DNA of 64,000 nucleotides from Acetobacteraceae bacterium. GTDB taxonomy: Bacteria > Pseudomonadota > Alphaproteobacteria > Acetobacterales > Acetobacteraceae. Every line of letters starts with the position of its first letter. The first letter of the stretch is position 1. This document shows positions 38,784 to 47,120 of this stretch, piece by piece. Location: NCBI GenBank assembly GCA_003164135.1, contig PLSD01000028.1:62001-126000 (forward strand), written 5' to 3'. Under the pieces are notes generated by a model. That model did no database searches and had not been told where the DNA came from. It was given only the letters and a program-made list of their open reading frames with translations. The translations under genes and the position numbers were made by a program.

Positions 38784-38924
38784 GTCGAGACTCTCACAGG
38801 AGCGGCCATCGTGCCGCTCCTGCCCGCCCTGCGCATCGTCGTGTTCCGCGAGTTTCCCTATCGCTATGACGCCCCCCCCGCCGCGAGCACCAAAACCCTC
38901 GTCTTCTGGACCAAAACCCGGTGA
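38784..38924 (+). pseudogene. internally deleted GNAT acetyltransferase remnant
   Basis: Absent from the ORF track. From the GTG at 38784 (two bases after the cytochrome stop) a 46-codon frame reads VETLTGAAIVPLLPALRIVV, then a FREFPYRYD stretch. This strongly resembles the start of the GNAT N-acetyltransferases that precede or are fused to this nitrilase branch. It jumps at once to KTLVFWTKTR and a stop, like the end of such proteins. The stop overlaps the nitrilase GTG (GTGA). I read it as a GNAT gene that lost its middle in frame while keeping both ends and the coupling. Assignment rests on remembered family sequence. Confidence 0.55.
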
Positions 38925-39787
38925 AGCTCGCCCTCGCCGCCTTCGGCGTGGCCCCACCACGCGATCTCAAATTCTTCCTCGCCCGCATCGAGCGCCTGGC
39001 CGCCGAGTCCGGCATGGCCGGGGCCGATCTGCTGGTCCTGCCAGAATATTTCTCCATGGTCCTGGCCGGCGCGGAGATAAAATCCCCCGACCTCGCCGCC
39101 GAACTCGCCTACGTCGTGGACCGCGCCGATGAGCTGATCGCCGCCCTGGTGTCCATCGCCCAGCGCCACAAGCTCCACATCCTCGCCGGCTCCGTGCCGA
39201 TGCGCGACGGCGCAAAAATCCGCAACCGCGCCCCCTTCATCGCCCCCTCCGGTGCGCTCGCCTTCCAGGACAAACAAGCCATGACCCGCTGCGAAGCCGA
39301 GGAATGGGGCATCACCGGCGGCAGCGGCCCAAACGTGTTCGCCACCGCGCTGGGCAAAATCGGCGTCTCCATCTGCTATGATTCCGAATTCCCGCTGCAT
39401 GTCCGCACCCAGGTCACCGCCGGCGCCAAACTCATCCTGATCCCCAGCTGCACCTCCACCCCCGCCGGCTTCAACCGCGTCCGCCTTTCCGCCCGCGTCC
39501 GCGCCGTGGAAAACCAGTGTTTTACCGCCATCGTCCCCCTGGTCGGCACCGCCGCCTGGTCCGCTTCCATTGACACCAACATCGGCCACGCCGCCCTCTT
39601 CACCCCCTGTGACGAAGGCTTCCCCGATGATGGCGTCGCCGCCGCAGGCCCGCTCAACGAGCCCGGCCTCACCTTCGCCCAGGTGGATTTCACCGCCATT
39701 GACGCTGTGCGCGCCCATGGAAATGTGCTGAATGACCGCGACTGGGCGCAGAAAATTCCCCCCTGCCCGGTCGTGGAGTTGGTGTGA
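38921..39787 (+). CDS. carbon-nitrogen hydrolase (nitrilase superfamily)
   Basis: A 288-residue cytosolic amidase. The Glu-Lys-Cys triad is seen in DLLVLPEYFSM (Glu), LAFQDKQAMTR (Lys) and GVSICYDSEFPL (Cys). It belongs to the branch often encoded with or fused to a GNAT acetyltransferase, and a remnant of such a gene lies directly upstream. It starts at GTG in a GTGA overlap with that remnant and ends in a GTGA overlap with lpxB. The amide substrate is unknown; the family includes omega-amidases and deaminated-glutathione amidases. Confidence 0.9.
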   Translation: MKLALAAFGVAPPRDLKFFLARIERLAAESGMAGADLLVLPEYFSMVLAGAEIKSPDLAAELAYVVDRADELIAALVSIAQRHKLHILAGSVPMRDGAKIRNRAPFIAPSGALAFQDKQAMTRCEAEEWGITGGSGPNVFATALGKIGVSICYDSEFPLHVRTQVTAGAKLILIPSCTSTPAGFNRVRLSARVRAVENQCFTAIVPLVGTAAWSASIDTNIGHAALFTPCDEGFPDDGVAAAGPLNEPGLTFAQVDFTAIDAVRAHGNVLNDRDWAQKIPPCPVVELV

Positions 39788-40920
39788 CTAAAATTTTCCT
39801 CATCGCCGGCGAAGCCAGCGGCGACGTTTTAGGCGCCCGCCTGATGGCGGCGTTACGCGCCCAACGCGAAAACCTCGCATTCTCCGGCATCGGCGGCGCC
39901 CGCATGGAAGAATCCGGGCTGGTCTCGCAATTCCCCATGCAGGAAATCGCGGTCATGGGCCTGGCTGAAATCCTCCCCCGCATCTTTGCCCTCAAGCGCC
40001 GCATCAACCAGACCATCGCCGCCATCAAAGCCACCCGCCCGGACATCGTCGTCACCATCGACAGCCCCGGCTTCTGCCTGCGCGTGCTCAAGGGCATCGC
40101 CGGCGAACACATCAAGCGCGTCCACTACGTTGCCCCCCAGGTCTGGGCCTGGCGGCAGGAGCGCGTCAAAAAATACCCCGGCCTGTGGGACGAACTGCTC
40201 TGCCTGCTCCCCTTCGAGCCCGCCTTCTTCGCCCCGCACGGCCTTAACCCCGTCTTCACCGGCCACCCCGTCCTGGAATCCGGCGCCGACCAAGGCAACG
40301 CCGCCCGCTTCCGCGCCCAGCACAACATCGCCCCGGACGCCGTCCCCGTCATCCTCATGCCCGGCTCGCGCGTCACTGAAACCTCGCGCCTTCTCCCAAT
40401 ATTCCGCCAGACCATGGCGCTGCTCTCCACCACCACGCCCCGCCTGCAACCCGTGCTCGCCGCCGCCTCCGGCATCGCCGACACCGTGGCCGAGCAGACC
40501 AAGGACTGGCTAATCAAACCCATCGTCGTGCATGACGTAGCCACCCGCTACGACGCCTTTGCCGCGGCACACGCCGCGCTCACCAAATCCGGCACCTCCA
40601 CACTGGAACTCGCCATGGCCGGCGTGCCCATGGCGGTGACCTACCGCGTCAATCCAATCAGCGCGATGCTGGCCCGCCGCCTCATCAAGGTAAAACACGT
40701 CGCCATGATCAACCTCCTGGCCGGCGGCGAGCTAGTCCCGGAATTGCTGCAACAGGACTGCACACCCACAAAGCTCAGCGAAACCCTGCATCGCCTCATC
40801 ACCACGCCGCAAGCCGCCGCCGCTCAACGCGCCGGGTTCGCTGCCGCGCTGGCAACCCTGCATGCCCCAATCGGCACACCTTCCGCCGCCGCCGCCGCCA
40901 GGGTTCTCGCCAATATCTAA
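39784..40920 (+). CDS. lpxB: lipid-A-disaccharide synthase
   Basis: A 378-residue GT19 glycosyltransferase that joins lipid X to UDP-2,3-diacylglucosamine on the inner face of the inner membrane. It shows the signature IFLIAGEASGDVLGARLM, IDSPGFCLRVLKGI, HYVAPQVWAWRQERVKK and the C-terminal KSGTSTLELAMAGVPM. The start is GTG, overlapping the nitrilase stop. It is separated from lpxA, lpxD and fabZ, with which it is usually clustered. Its TAA overlaps the stop of the convergent FkbH-like gene (CTAA). Confidence 0.96.
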   Translation: MTKIFLIAGEASGDVLGARLMAALRAQRENLAFSGIGGARMEESGLVSQFPMQEIAVMGLAEILPRIFALKRRINQTIAAIKATRPDIVVTIDSPGFCLRVLKGIAGEHIKRVHYVAPQVWAWRQERVKKYPGLWDELLCLLPFEPAFFAPHGLNPVFTGHPVLESGADQGNAARFRAQHNIAPDAVPVILMPGSRVTETSRLLPIFRQTMALLSTTTPRLQPVLAAASGIADTVAEQTKDWLIKPIVVHDVATRYDAFAAAHAALTKSGTSTLELAMAGVPMAVTYRVNPISAMLARRLIKVKHVAMINLLAGGELVPELLQQDCTPTKLSETLHRLITTPQAAAAQRAGFAAALATLHAPIGTPSAAAAARVLANI

Positions 40921-42692
40921 TCCGCACCGAACCTGGCGGCGATCATCCCCGCGATGTGTTCGGCCACCCGCTTGTAAACCAGCCTGTCAAAGTGAAAATC
41001 ATACGGCAGCATAGTACCCGGCTCGACAAAGTCGAGAATATTGACGAGATGCACATCAGGTTTCCCAGCCAGCACCTCGCGGACCCAGTTGTTGAACCTC
41101 ATCTCCTTTGGCCTTGGCACCCACTGGCCGGATTTCTCATCCGTCATATATTCCGGCGTGAGCATCACAAAAACCAGCGCCTTGCCCGCCGCCGCCGCAA
41201 CCATTTTCTCCAATGCCGGGCGCAGCAAACCCTCAAATATCGGACCAATGCCCCAGAAATCCCGCTTCAAGGCTGCATAGTCCCGGTGCTGCTCATCGCT
41301 CCCCAGAAAATTCCGCAGACGCTCTTCGCTCAGCGCGGTAACATCGCAAATCGCATGGGGGTCATTTTGCAACAAAAAAGGCGCCGCCACGTCCAGTTGC
41401 TTGTGCTTGTATAAATATGCATAGCCATCCGTCCAAAAACTGAACATCCACACATCCCGGCTACCCTCGGCCATCGGCCGCGCCAGGGCTGAAGTCCAGT
41501 CTTCCGGCCGGTAGCCAATGCTCTGCAGCGCCTGCGCATCATCCTCCGGCACCTCGCCAAAAACATGGTTCAGGAACATCGCGTTGTCGGTCCGGAACTG
41601 CCGGCCGCCGCGCCCGCGGTTCATCTCCTCAAAATATTCCCCAGTCAGCGGCTTCAAATAATGCGACATCGCGCTCAGATCGCAGCCGCCGCGCAACACC
41701 AGCCGGTCCATCAGCCGCCCCGCGCCAGCCCCCCCCACCTCGCCGCCGGTTTCGGTAATCCAGTCGATCTCCCGCCTATCCTGCGTCACATCATGCACCG
41801 CGCCAGGCGCCACGCGCAGCGGCGGCCGCCCCAGCCAGTTGTAAGTCCAGGTCTCGACCCCCATGCTCAGCAACCGGCAGGAAAAACAAAAATACTTCAG
41901 ATCGATATAGTGATGTTCTCGCTGCCGTAGGAAAAACCCGGCATATCCGTAATCGCCATAACGGTCGCTTACCTTGATAAACCCGCAGAACACATGGAAC
42001 TGCCGCACCAGCCCCCGCAATTCCTCGCGCGCGGCATTCATATCCTCGGGCAGCCGGTTCTTGGTAAAATTAAGCTGATTGGTCCGGTTAATCAGCTCGA
42101 TCGCGCGGTCCAAGTTCGCCTCGACATCGTAATCAAAACTCACCTGAATCCCGCTGGCACGCAAAAACTCCAGGTTATCGCCACCCAGCACCGCCGCATC
42201 CGCCTGCCGTGCCTCCAGCACTTTATACTGCGCCAGCCGTGAGAGTTCCGGATCAGCCTTACCGGCCAAGCGCGGATCGTCGAGCAGCGCCGGAATAATC
42301 GTCTCGGCCGCAGTTTGCAGCCCCGGCACGTAGTACAGCGCCTCGGCCAAATTCGCCGGCTCATCGTCAATGAACAGCACCGTCCCGGGCCGCAATTGCG
42401 CCGCCTCAATCAGTGCAGCAATCCGCGGTCCTTTCGCTTCCCAGTTGATGCTCGGAAAAATAAAATGGTCCCAGATTTCATAACCTTCCAGCAGCGGCTT
42501 TATCCGCGCCGGATCGTTCTTCGAGCAGATGGAACTCATAATGCCCCGCCGGGCCAGCTCCACGACAATATTGTGGCATCGCACCACATATTGCATGGTT
42601 CCTTCGGCAAAATTACCCCGCCAAAATGTACCGTCGAGATCCCAGATAACCAGCCGGACAGGTTCCACCGCGTCTTCCCCATTTTCGCGCAT
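40917..42692 (-). CDS. FkbH-like HAD-superfamily protein
   Basis: A 591-residue protein. The N-terminus is a HAD phosphatase-type domain with motif 1 VIWDLDGTFWRGN (both Asp present), a SKND motif and FIDDEPANLAEAL, as in FkbH-like (HAD-IIIC) proteins that load glyceryl groups onto carrier proteins. A GNAT-like middle (LINRTNQLNFTKNRL, DRYGDYGYAGFFL) is also typical. The C-terminal 250 residues (from about GRQFRTDN) look like a further alpha/beta domain that I do not recognise. It is last in the operon after GT39, alpha-E and ATP-grasp genes. The ATG at 42692 was chosen over a GTG one codon earlier. Confidence 0.8.
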   Translation of the reverse strand: MRENGEDAVEPVRLVIWDLDGTFWRGNFAEGTMQYVVRCHNIVVELARRGIMSSICSKNDPARIKPLLEGYEIWDHFIFPSINWEAKGPRIAALIEAAQLRPGTVLFIDDEPANLAEALYYVPGLQTAAETIIPALLDDPRLAGKADPELSRLAQYKVLEARQADAAVLGGDNLEFLRASGIQVSFDYDVEANLDRAIELINRTNQLNFTKNRLPEDMNAAREELRGLVRQFHVFCGFIKVSDRYGDYGYAGFFLRQREHHYIDLKYFCFSCRLLSMGVETWTYNWLGRPPLRVAPGAVHDVTQDRREIDWITETGGEVGGAGAGRLMDRLVLRGGCDLSAMSHYLKPLTGEYFEEMNRGRGGRQFRTDNAMFLNHVFGEVPEDDAQALQSIGYRPEDWTSALARPMAEGSRDVWMFSFWTDGYAYLYKHKQLDVAAPFLLQNDPHAICDVTALSEERLRNFLGSDEQHRDYAALKRDFWGIGPIFEGLLRPALEKMVAAAAGKALVFVMLTPEYMTDEKSGQWVPRPKEMRFNNWVREVLAGKPDVHLVNILDFVEPGTMLPYDFHFDRLVYKRVAEHIAGMIAARFGAD

Positions 42693-42728
42693 CACCAGGG
42701 AGTTCCCTGCCCGCCGAGACTATCGCGT

Positions 42729-44300
42729 CTAACTGCACCCCGCCAGATTATACCCTGGCACCGGCAGGCCCTCCACGCAGCCCACACTCACCCCATCACC
42801 AGGATTCGCCGGGTCGTAAAGCGCGATCAATATCCGGTTACCCGCCACTTGCATCATGCTTGGTGTACCCAGCGCCTGCGTCTCGGCAAAAAAGCTCAAA
42901 AGCGCCTTGGAATCTCCGCTTTGCCCGGCATGGCCATAAACCGCCCACACCCGCTTACCCTGCCTCATCGCCTGTTTGGCGTGGTTCAAATCACCGGCGG
43001 AATCATTCAGCACCACGGTCTGCGTGCCTGGCGGCAAATACACGCGCAAAATCGGCAACGCCCCGCTATCGTACAGATACACCACGTCGCCTGGCGCCAC
43101 GTCCTGCGCCAGCAACTTCGCCGCAATGTCCCAGCGCGGTTTGGTTTCAGCATTGTAGTACGGCACCAAATTCGCAAACAGCAGCAACGCAACCCCGCCC
43201 ACCACAATGGCGCGCACCCGCGGCGAGGTATGGTCCAGCAACGCGGAAGCCCCGATACCGGCCAAAATCGCGAACGGCGCCGCACTCCATAGAATATACC
43301 GCGGCAGCAAAATCGGCCGCCAGATGGAAATAACCGTGAACATCAGGGGCAGGAACACAAAGGAAATACCCAGCACTGCAAGCATCGCGGGGCGGCGGCG
43401 CAGCACCCAAGCGGCGGTGCCCACGGCCACGGCCAGTGCTGCATCGATCAGGTAGATCAGCGCGAACGGCGTCGGCACATCCATGAAGCGGAAGGTCACG
43501 GAATCGGCCACCCGCATAAAATAAACCGAACCCAAATTGTACCACAGCCGCTCGCTGGTCAGCGGCGGAATCCACATCACGCTGTTAATGTAGCCCTGGC
43601 CCTGATACATCGTCATCGCCGCATAAAACGGCGCGCAACATACCGCGACGATCAGGTCCGCGATGATAAAATTGCGCAGCAACTGCCCCCGGTTGGGCGA
43701 TTGCACCAGCAGCGTGGCGCCTATCAGGTTACCAATCAGCAGCCAGGGCAAACCATCCCCCAGCACATCCAGCGCCGCCACTGAGCCCAGAATGAATGCC
43801 GCCCAGCCCCCCCGCGCCACCGGATTACGCAGCGGCTGGGAAGCACCGGGAATGTCCAGCGCCAGCCTGGTCAGGCCGTAAAGTGCTACCAGGATCAGGC
43901 ACATTTCCAGCATGTAGGAGCGCGCCTCCTGGCTGAATGCCAGTGCCACCGGTGAAAGCCCGATAATCAGCGCCGCGATAATCCCGGCCGTGCGCCCGGC
44001 GACACGGTAAGCGATCATGAACACCAGCATCACCGCAACCGCGCCAAACACCGCCGAGGGCAGCCGCAGCCAATATTGCGGATTCCCCAGCCCCACCAGC
44101 GGCGAAAGCAGCAAGAAAAAGCTCGGCATGTGGTGATTGAGGAATGAATCGGCCACCAGCGCCGCCGGCGCCAGCGAGGCGCGTTGCAGCGTAAACACCT
44201 CATCCAGCCAGAGCGGTCTTGCCCCCAGGAAACTCAGCCGTGGCAGCAGCGCCAGCACGAAGGCCGCGAACGGCCAACGCAAATAACGCAACCTGTTCAC
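42729..44300 (-). CDS. GT39-family (PMT/ArnT-like) membrane glycosyltransferase
   Basis: A 523-residue GT-C enzyme with about 11 helices and a C-terminal periplasmic domain. The first periplasmic loop carries the catalytic acidic pair in RPLWLDEVFTL, and SPVALAFSQEARSYML is the hallmark of the PMT_2 group, which transfers sugars from polyprenyl phosphates to lipid or protein acceptors. It starts at GTG in a GTGA overlap with the alpha-E gene, so it is probably made together with the ATP-grasp/alpha-E pair. The donor sugar and acceptor are not predictable. Confidence 0.87.
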   Translation of the reverse strand: MNRLRYLRWPFAAFVLALLPRLSFLGARPLWLDEVFTLQRASLAPAALVADSFLNHHMPSFFLLLSPLVGLGNPQYWLRLPSAVFGAVAVMLVFMIAYRVAGRTAGIIAALIIGLSPVALAFSQEARSYMLEMCLILVALYGLTRLALDIPGASQPLRNPVARGGWAAFILGSVAALDVLGDGLPWLLIGNLIGATLLVQSPNRGQLLRNFIIADLIVAVCCAPFYAAMTMYQGQGYINSVMWIPPLTSERLWYNLGSVYFMRVADSVTFRFMDVPTPFALIYLIDAALAVAVGTAAWVLRRRPAMLAVLGISFVFLPLMFTVISIWRPILLPRYILWSAAPFAILAGIGASALLDHTSPRVRAIVVGGVALLLFANLVPYYNAETKPRWDIAAKLLAQDVAPGDVVYLYDSGALPILRVYLPPGTQTVVLNDSAGDLNHAKQAMRQGKRVWAVYGHAGQSGDSKALLSFFAETQALGTPSMMQVAGNRILIALYDPANPGDGVSVGCVEGLPVPGYNLAGCS

Positions 44301-45337
44301 GCAACCGCCTCAGCCGGTCCCTGCGTCTGGGATTGCGACTGCCCGCCGACAGGCGCCGGCTCAGCCGGCTGCCAGTCGCGGAAAAACGCCCGGCCAATCG
44401 CGGCGGCAAGTTTCTGGATATGGATTTGCACAATGTCCAGATACTCATGCAGCCCTGCAGCAAGAATATGACCAATCGGCATTTCCAGCAGCAGCTCGCG
44501 CAAATATTCCGCCAGCTCAATCGCCTCGCCCGCCGCCGAAAGCCCGTAAATCCTGCGCAGATCATCCAGATGCGACTCCGCCCGGCGCACACACAGCAAT
44601 GCTGAACGCGGTGAGGAGGGATCGCGCAGCAGGAAATGCACCACGTCCTCGCTTGAAAAACTCGCCCGGGTGCGCCGCTTGAAGGCGTGATACCCGGCAG
44701 CCGCCCGCAAAATCGCGTTCCACTGCGTCAACTCGGCGACACGCTTTTCCTCGCGCCCCTGCGGCAGCAGCGCGGTATATTTAATATCCAGCATACGCGT
44801 GGTCTGGTCGGCGCGCTCGATCAACCGGCCGAGTTCATAAAAATACCAGCCCTGGTCGCGGTACAGCGTGCCCTCGGTAATCCCGGTATGCGCCTGCACA
44901 CCGTCCTTCAACTTGGTGCACAGCCGCGAGAGCGCATCCCCCTCCAGATCCTCCGGCGTAATCCGCCCGACAAAACGGTGGAATACGTTAATCTGGCGCC
45001 ACATCTCAGTGCTCATCAGCGGCCGCAGCGTGCGCGCGTTGGTCCGCGCATCCTCCAAATTTCCCGGCACCGAGGTCGGGTTGCCACGATCGAGTAAATA
45101 AAACCGCTTCACATGTGTCGCATCCGGCGAGAACCCGCGCGCCTTGAAGTTCTTTTCATCCGCATTGATACGGATCAGCCCGAACCAGGCGTCCGTCTCA
45201 AACCCCGGGCTCTCAAAACTCTGCGTCACGTCGATCAACCGCGCCAGGTTTTCCACCCGCTCCAGGTAGCGCGCCATCCAGAACAACCCCTCGGCATCGC
45301 GCGCGAGCAGCACGGCATCGAATCGCATCTGGTTCAT
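44297..45337 (-). CDS. alpha-E domain protein (DUF403)
   Basis: A 346-residue all-helical protein of the alpha-E family, starting with the usual LLARDAEGLFWMARYLERVENLARLIDV and later YFYELGRLIERADQTTRMLDI. Alpha-E proteins nearly always accompany circularly permuted ATP-grasp and transglutaminase genes and may be their partner or scaffold; no activity has been assigned that I know of. The tail is Gln/Ser/Pro-rich. It overlaps the ATP-grasp stop by ATGA and the GT39 start by GTGA. Confidence 0.92.
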   Translation of the reverse strand: MNQMRFDAVLLARDAEGLFWMARYLERVENLARLIDVTQSFESPGFETDAWFGLIRINADEKNFKARGFSPDATHVKRFYLLDRGNPTSVPGNLEDARTNARTLRPLMSTEMWRQINVFHRFVGRITPEDLEGDALSRLCTKLKDGVQAHTGITEGTLYRDQGWYFYELGRLIERADQTTRMLDIKYTALLPQGREEKRVAELTQWNAILRAAAGYHAFKRRTRASFSSEDVVHFLLRDPSSPRSALLCVRRAESHLDDLRRIYGLSAAGEAIELAEYLRELLLEMPIGHILAAGLHEYLDIVQIHIQKLAAAIGRAFFRDWQPAEPAPVGGQSQSQTQGPAEAVA

Positions 45338-46809
45338 GCCCCGTCTCCTTGCCCGAAATCATCGGCCAGCACCCAGGTATCTTTCGACCCACCACCCTGG
45401 CTGGAGTTCACAATCAAACTGCCGCGCTTCATCGCCACCCGGGTCAATCCGCCGGGCAGCACCCAGCTTTCCTTGCCGGTAACAATAAACGGCCGCAAAT
45501 CCAGATGCCGCGGCCCGATCCCCTCCTCTGCCAGCGTCGGCGCCACGGAAAGCCCGATCATCGGCTGGCTGATCCAGTTGCCTGGATCGGCCAGGATGGA
45601 AGCCCGCGCCACATCCAGCTCTTCCTTGCTCGCACGCGGCCCAATGGTAATGCCGTAGCCACCGGATTCACCCACCGGCTTGGTCACGAGCTTGTGCAGA
45701 TTATCCAGCGTATATTGCAGCCCCTCCGCCTCGCGGCAGATATGGGTCTCAACATTCTGAATCAACGCCTCTTCGCCCAGGTAGTATTTGATAATGCGCG
45801 GCATATACGCATACACCGCCTTGTCATCCGCAACACCCGTACCAACCGCGTTGGCAATCGCCACGTTCCCCGCCTTCCATGCGCTGATCAACCCGCGCAC
45901 GCCCAGCATGGAATCCGGACGGAACACCGCCGGGTCGAGGAAGTCATCGTTCAAGCGCCGGTAAATCGTATGCACCCGCCGCAGCCCGGAAATCGTGCGC
46001 ATGTACACACGCTCGTTTTCCACCACCAGGTCAGCACCCACCACCAGCGGCACGCCCATTTCACGCGCCAGGAACACGTGTTCAAAATACGCCGAATTAT
46101 AAATGCCAGGCGAGAGCAGCACGACCTGCGGATCATCATCCCCGCCCGGCGCAATCTCCGTCATCGCCGCGCGCAGCCGCCGGCCATAATCATCAACCGG
46201 CAGCAGCTTTATCCCCGCCATCAAATCGGGGAAGGTCCGCAGCATCAAATGCCGGTTCTCAATGACGTAGGACACACCAGATGGTGTACGCGCATTATCT
46301 TCCAGCACGCGGAAATCGCCGAACTCATCGCGGATAATGTCGATGCCGCAAACATGCACATAAGTGCCGTGCGGCACCGGAAAATCCTTCATCTCCGGCC
46401 GGTAGTTGGAATTGCCGTACACCAGCTCGGCCGGGATAACCCCGTCGCGCACAATATGCCCCGGCCCGTAAATATCCCCCAGGAACGCATTCAACGCCGC
46501 GACGCGCTGAATGCACGCCCGCTCCAACAGGTCCCATTCACCCGCCGTCAACACCCGCGGAATACAGTCAAACGGCAAAATCCGGTCAATCGCGGTGGCG
46601 TCGGAGTACACGGTAAACGTCACGCCAAGGTCAATCAGCTCCGTCTCCGCGGCCGAGGCCCGCGCGCGCAACGCGTCCAACCCGATTCTACCGAGTCGTT
46701 GGATCAACCAATCCGGCACGGGCCCGGCGCCGGGCCGCTTGCGTGTCAGTTCACAAAAATATCGGCCCGGATCGTAATCCGGCCAGGTGTTGCGAAAAAT
46801 ATCGTTCAA
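45334..46809 (-). CDS. circularly permuted ATP-grasp ligase-like protein
   Basis: A 491-residue cytosolic protein of the circularly permuted ATP-grasp family. All expected motifs look intact: FRVLEDNARTPSGVSYVIENR, VLLSPGIYNSAYFEHVFLAREMGVPLV, RRLNDDFLDPAVFRPDS, NAVGTGVADDKA, LVTKPVGESGGYG (nucleotide-binding Lys) and PGGLTRVA with SSQGGGSKDTWVL at the end. ATP-grasp enzymes join a carboxylate to an amine through an acyl-phosphate, so a peptide-bond-forming role is predicted, but substrates are unknown. It is first in a four-gene operon and divergent from the degenerate fusion paralogue. Confidence 0.92.
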   Translation of the reverse strand: MNDIFRNTWPDYDPGRYFCELTRKRPGAGPVPDWLIQRLGRIGLDALRARASAAETELIDLGVTFTVYSDATAIDRILPFDCIPRVLTAGEWDLLERACIQRVAALNAFLGDIYGPGHIVRDGVIPAELVYGNSNYRPEMKDFPVPHGTYVHVCGIDIIRDEFGDFRVLEDNARTPSGVSYVIENRHLMLRTFPDLMAGIKLLPVDDYGRRLRAAMTEIAPGGDDDPQVVLLSPGIYNSAYFEHVFLAREMGVPLVVGADLVVENERVYMRTISGLRRVHTIYRRLNDDFLDPAVFRPDSMLGVRGLISAWKAGNVAIANAVGTGVADDKAVYAYMPRIIKYYLGEEALIQNVETHICREAEGLQYTLDNLHKLVTKPVGESGGYGITIGPRASKEELDVARASILADPGNWISQPMIGLSVAPTLAEEGIGPRHLDLRPFIVTGKESWVLPGGLTRVAMKRGSLIVNSSQGGGSKDTWVLADDFGQGDGA

Positions 46810-47120
46810 ACCAACGGCTCCGATCGGAAATAGTCCTGGCCGGCCAACGGCACCAACCCCGGAACGGTCATATCCTGGTCACAAACTGCGCAAATCCGCG
46901 CCAAAGTATAAAAAACCACGAAGGAATTCATCAATTATTAACCATCCAACAGCATTTTCTCACCATCGTCCCCCAACAGGCTGCCCCCAAAATCGGTACG
47001 GCCGCAAGCCCCCCGTGCTGACAATGCAAACCCCGGACCAACCGCATGATTATGACACCCGTGTTGCGGCGCAACCGATTCCCCGTAGCCCACTGCCGAT
47101 CAGTCTGTTAACCAGGAAAA
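46810..47120. other. 311-bp divergent intergenic region of the ATP-grasp locus
   Basis: No gene is visible. The left half holds an AT-rich patch (46900-46945) with a plausible leftward promoter. The right half is GC-richer and contains TTGCGGCGCAA, a perfect 5-bp dyad around one base, about 50 bases before the rightward ATG, with only a modest GGAA ribosome site. I see no convincing rightward promoter and no repeats. Confidence 0.6.
46905..46934 (-). promoter_or_regulatory. candidate promoter for the ATP-grasp operon
   Basis: On the minus strand TTGATG (46929-46934) and TATACT (46905-46910) are 18 bases apart and match the -35 and -10 consensus at four and five positions. They lie in the only AT-rich patch of the gap. 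The implied leader of about 90 bases is long. Visible hexamers; function inferred. Confidence 0.4.

Noticed and set aside
46072-46083. GAACACGTGTTC palindrome as a second parS
   Set aside because: It shares only the CACGTG core with parS, has the wrong flanks and lies inside a coding region.
45349-46833. 494-aa plus-strand ORF
   Set aside because: Antisense shadow of the intact ATP-grasp gene.
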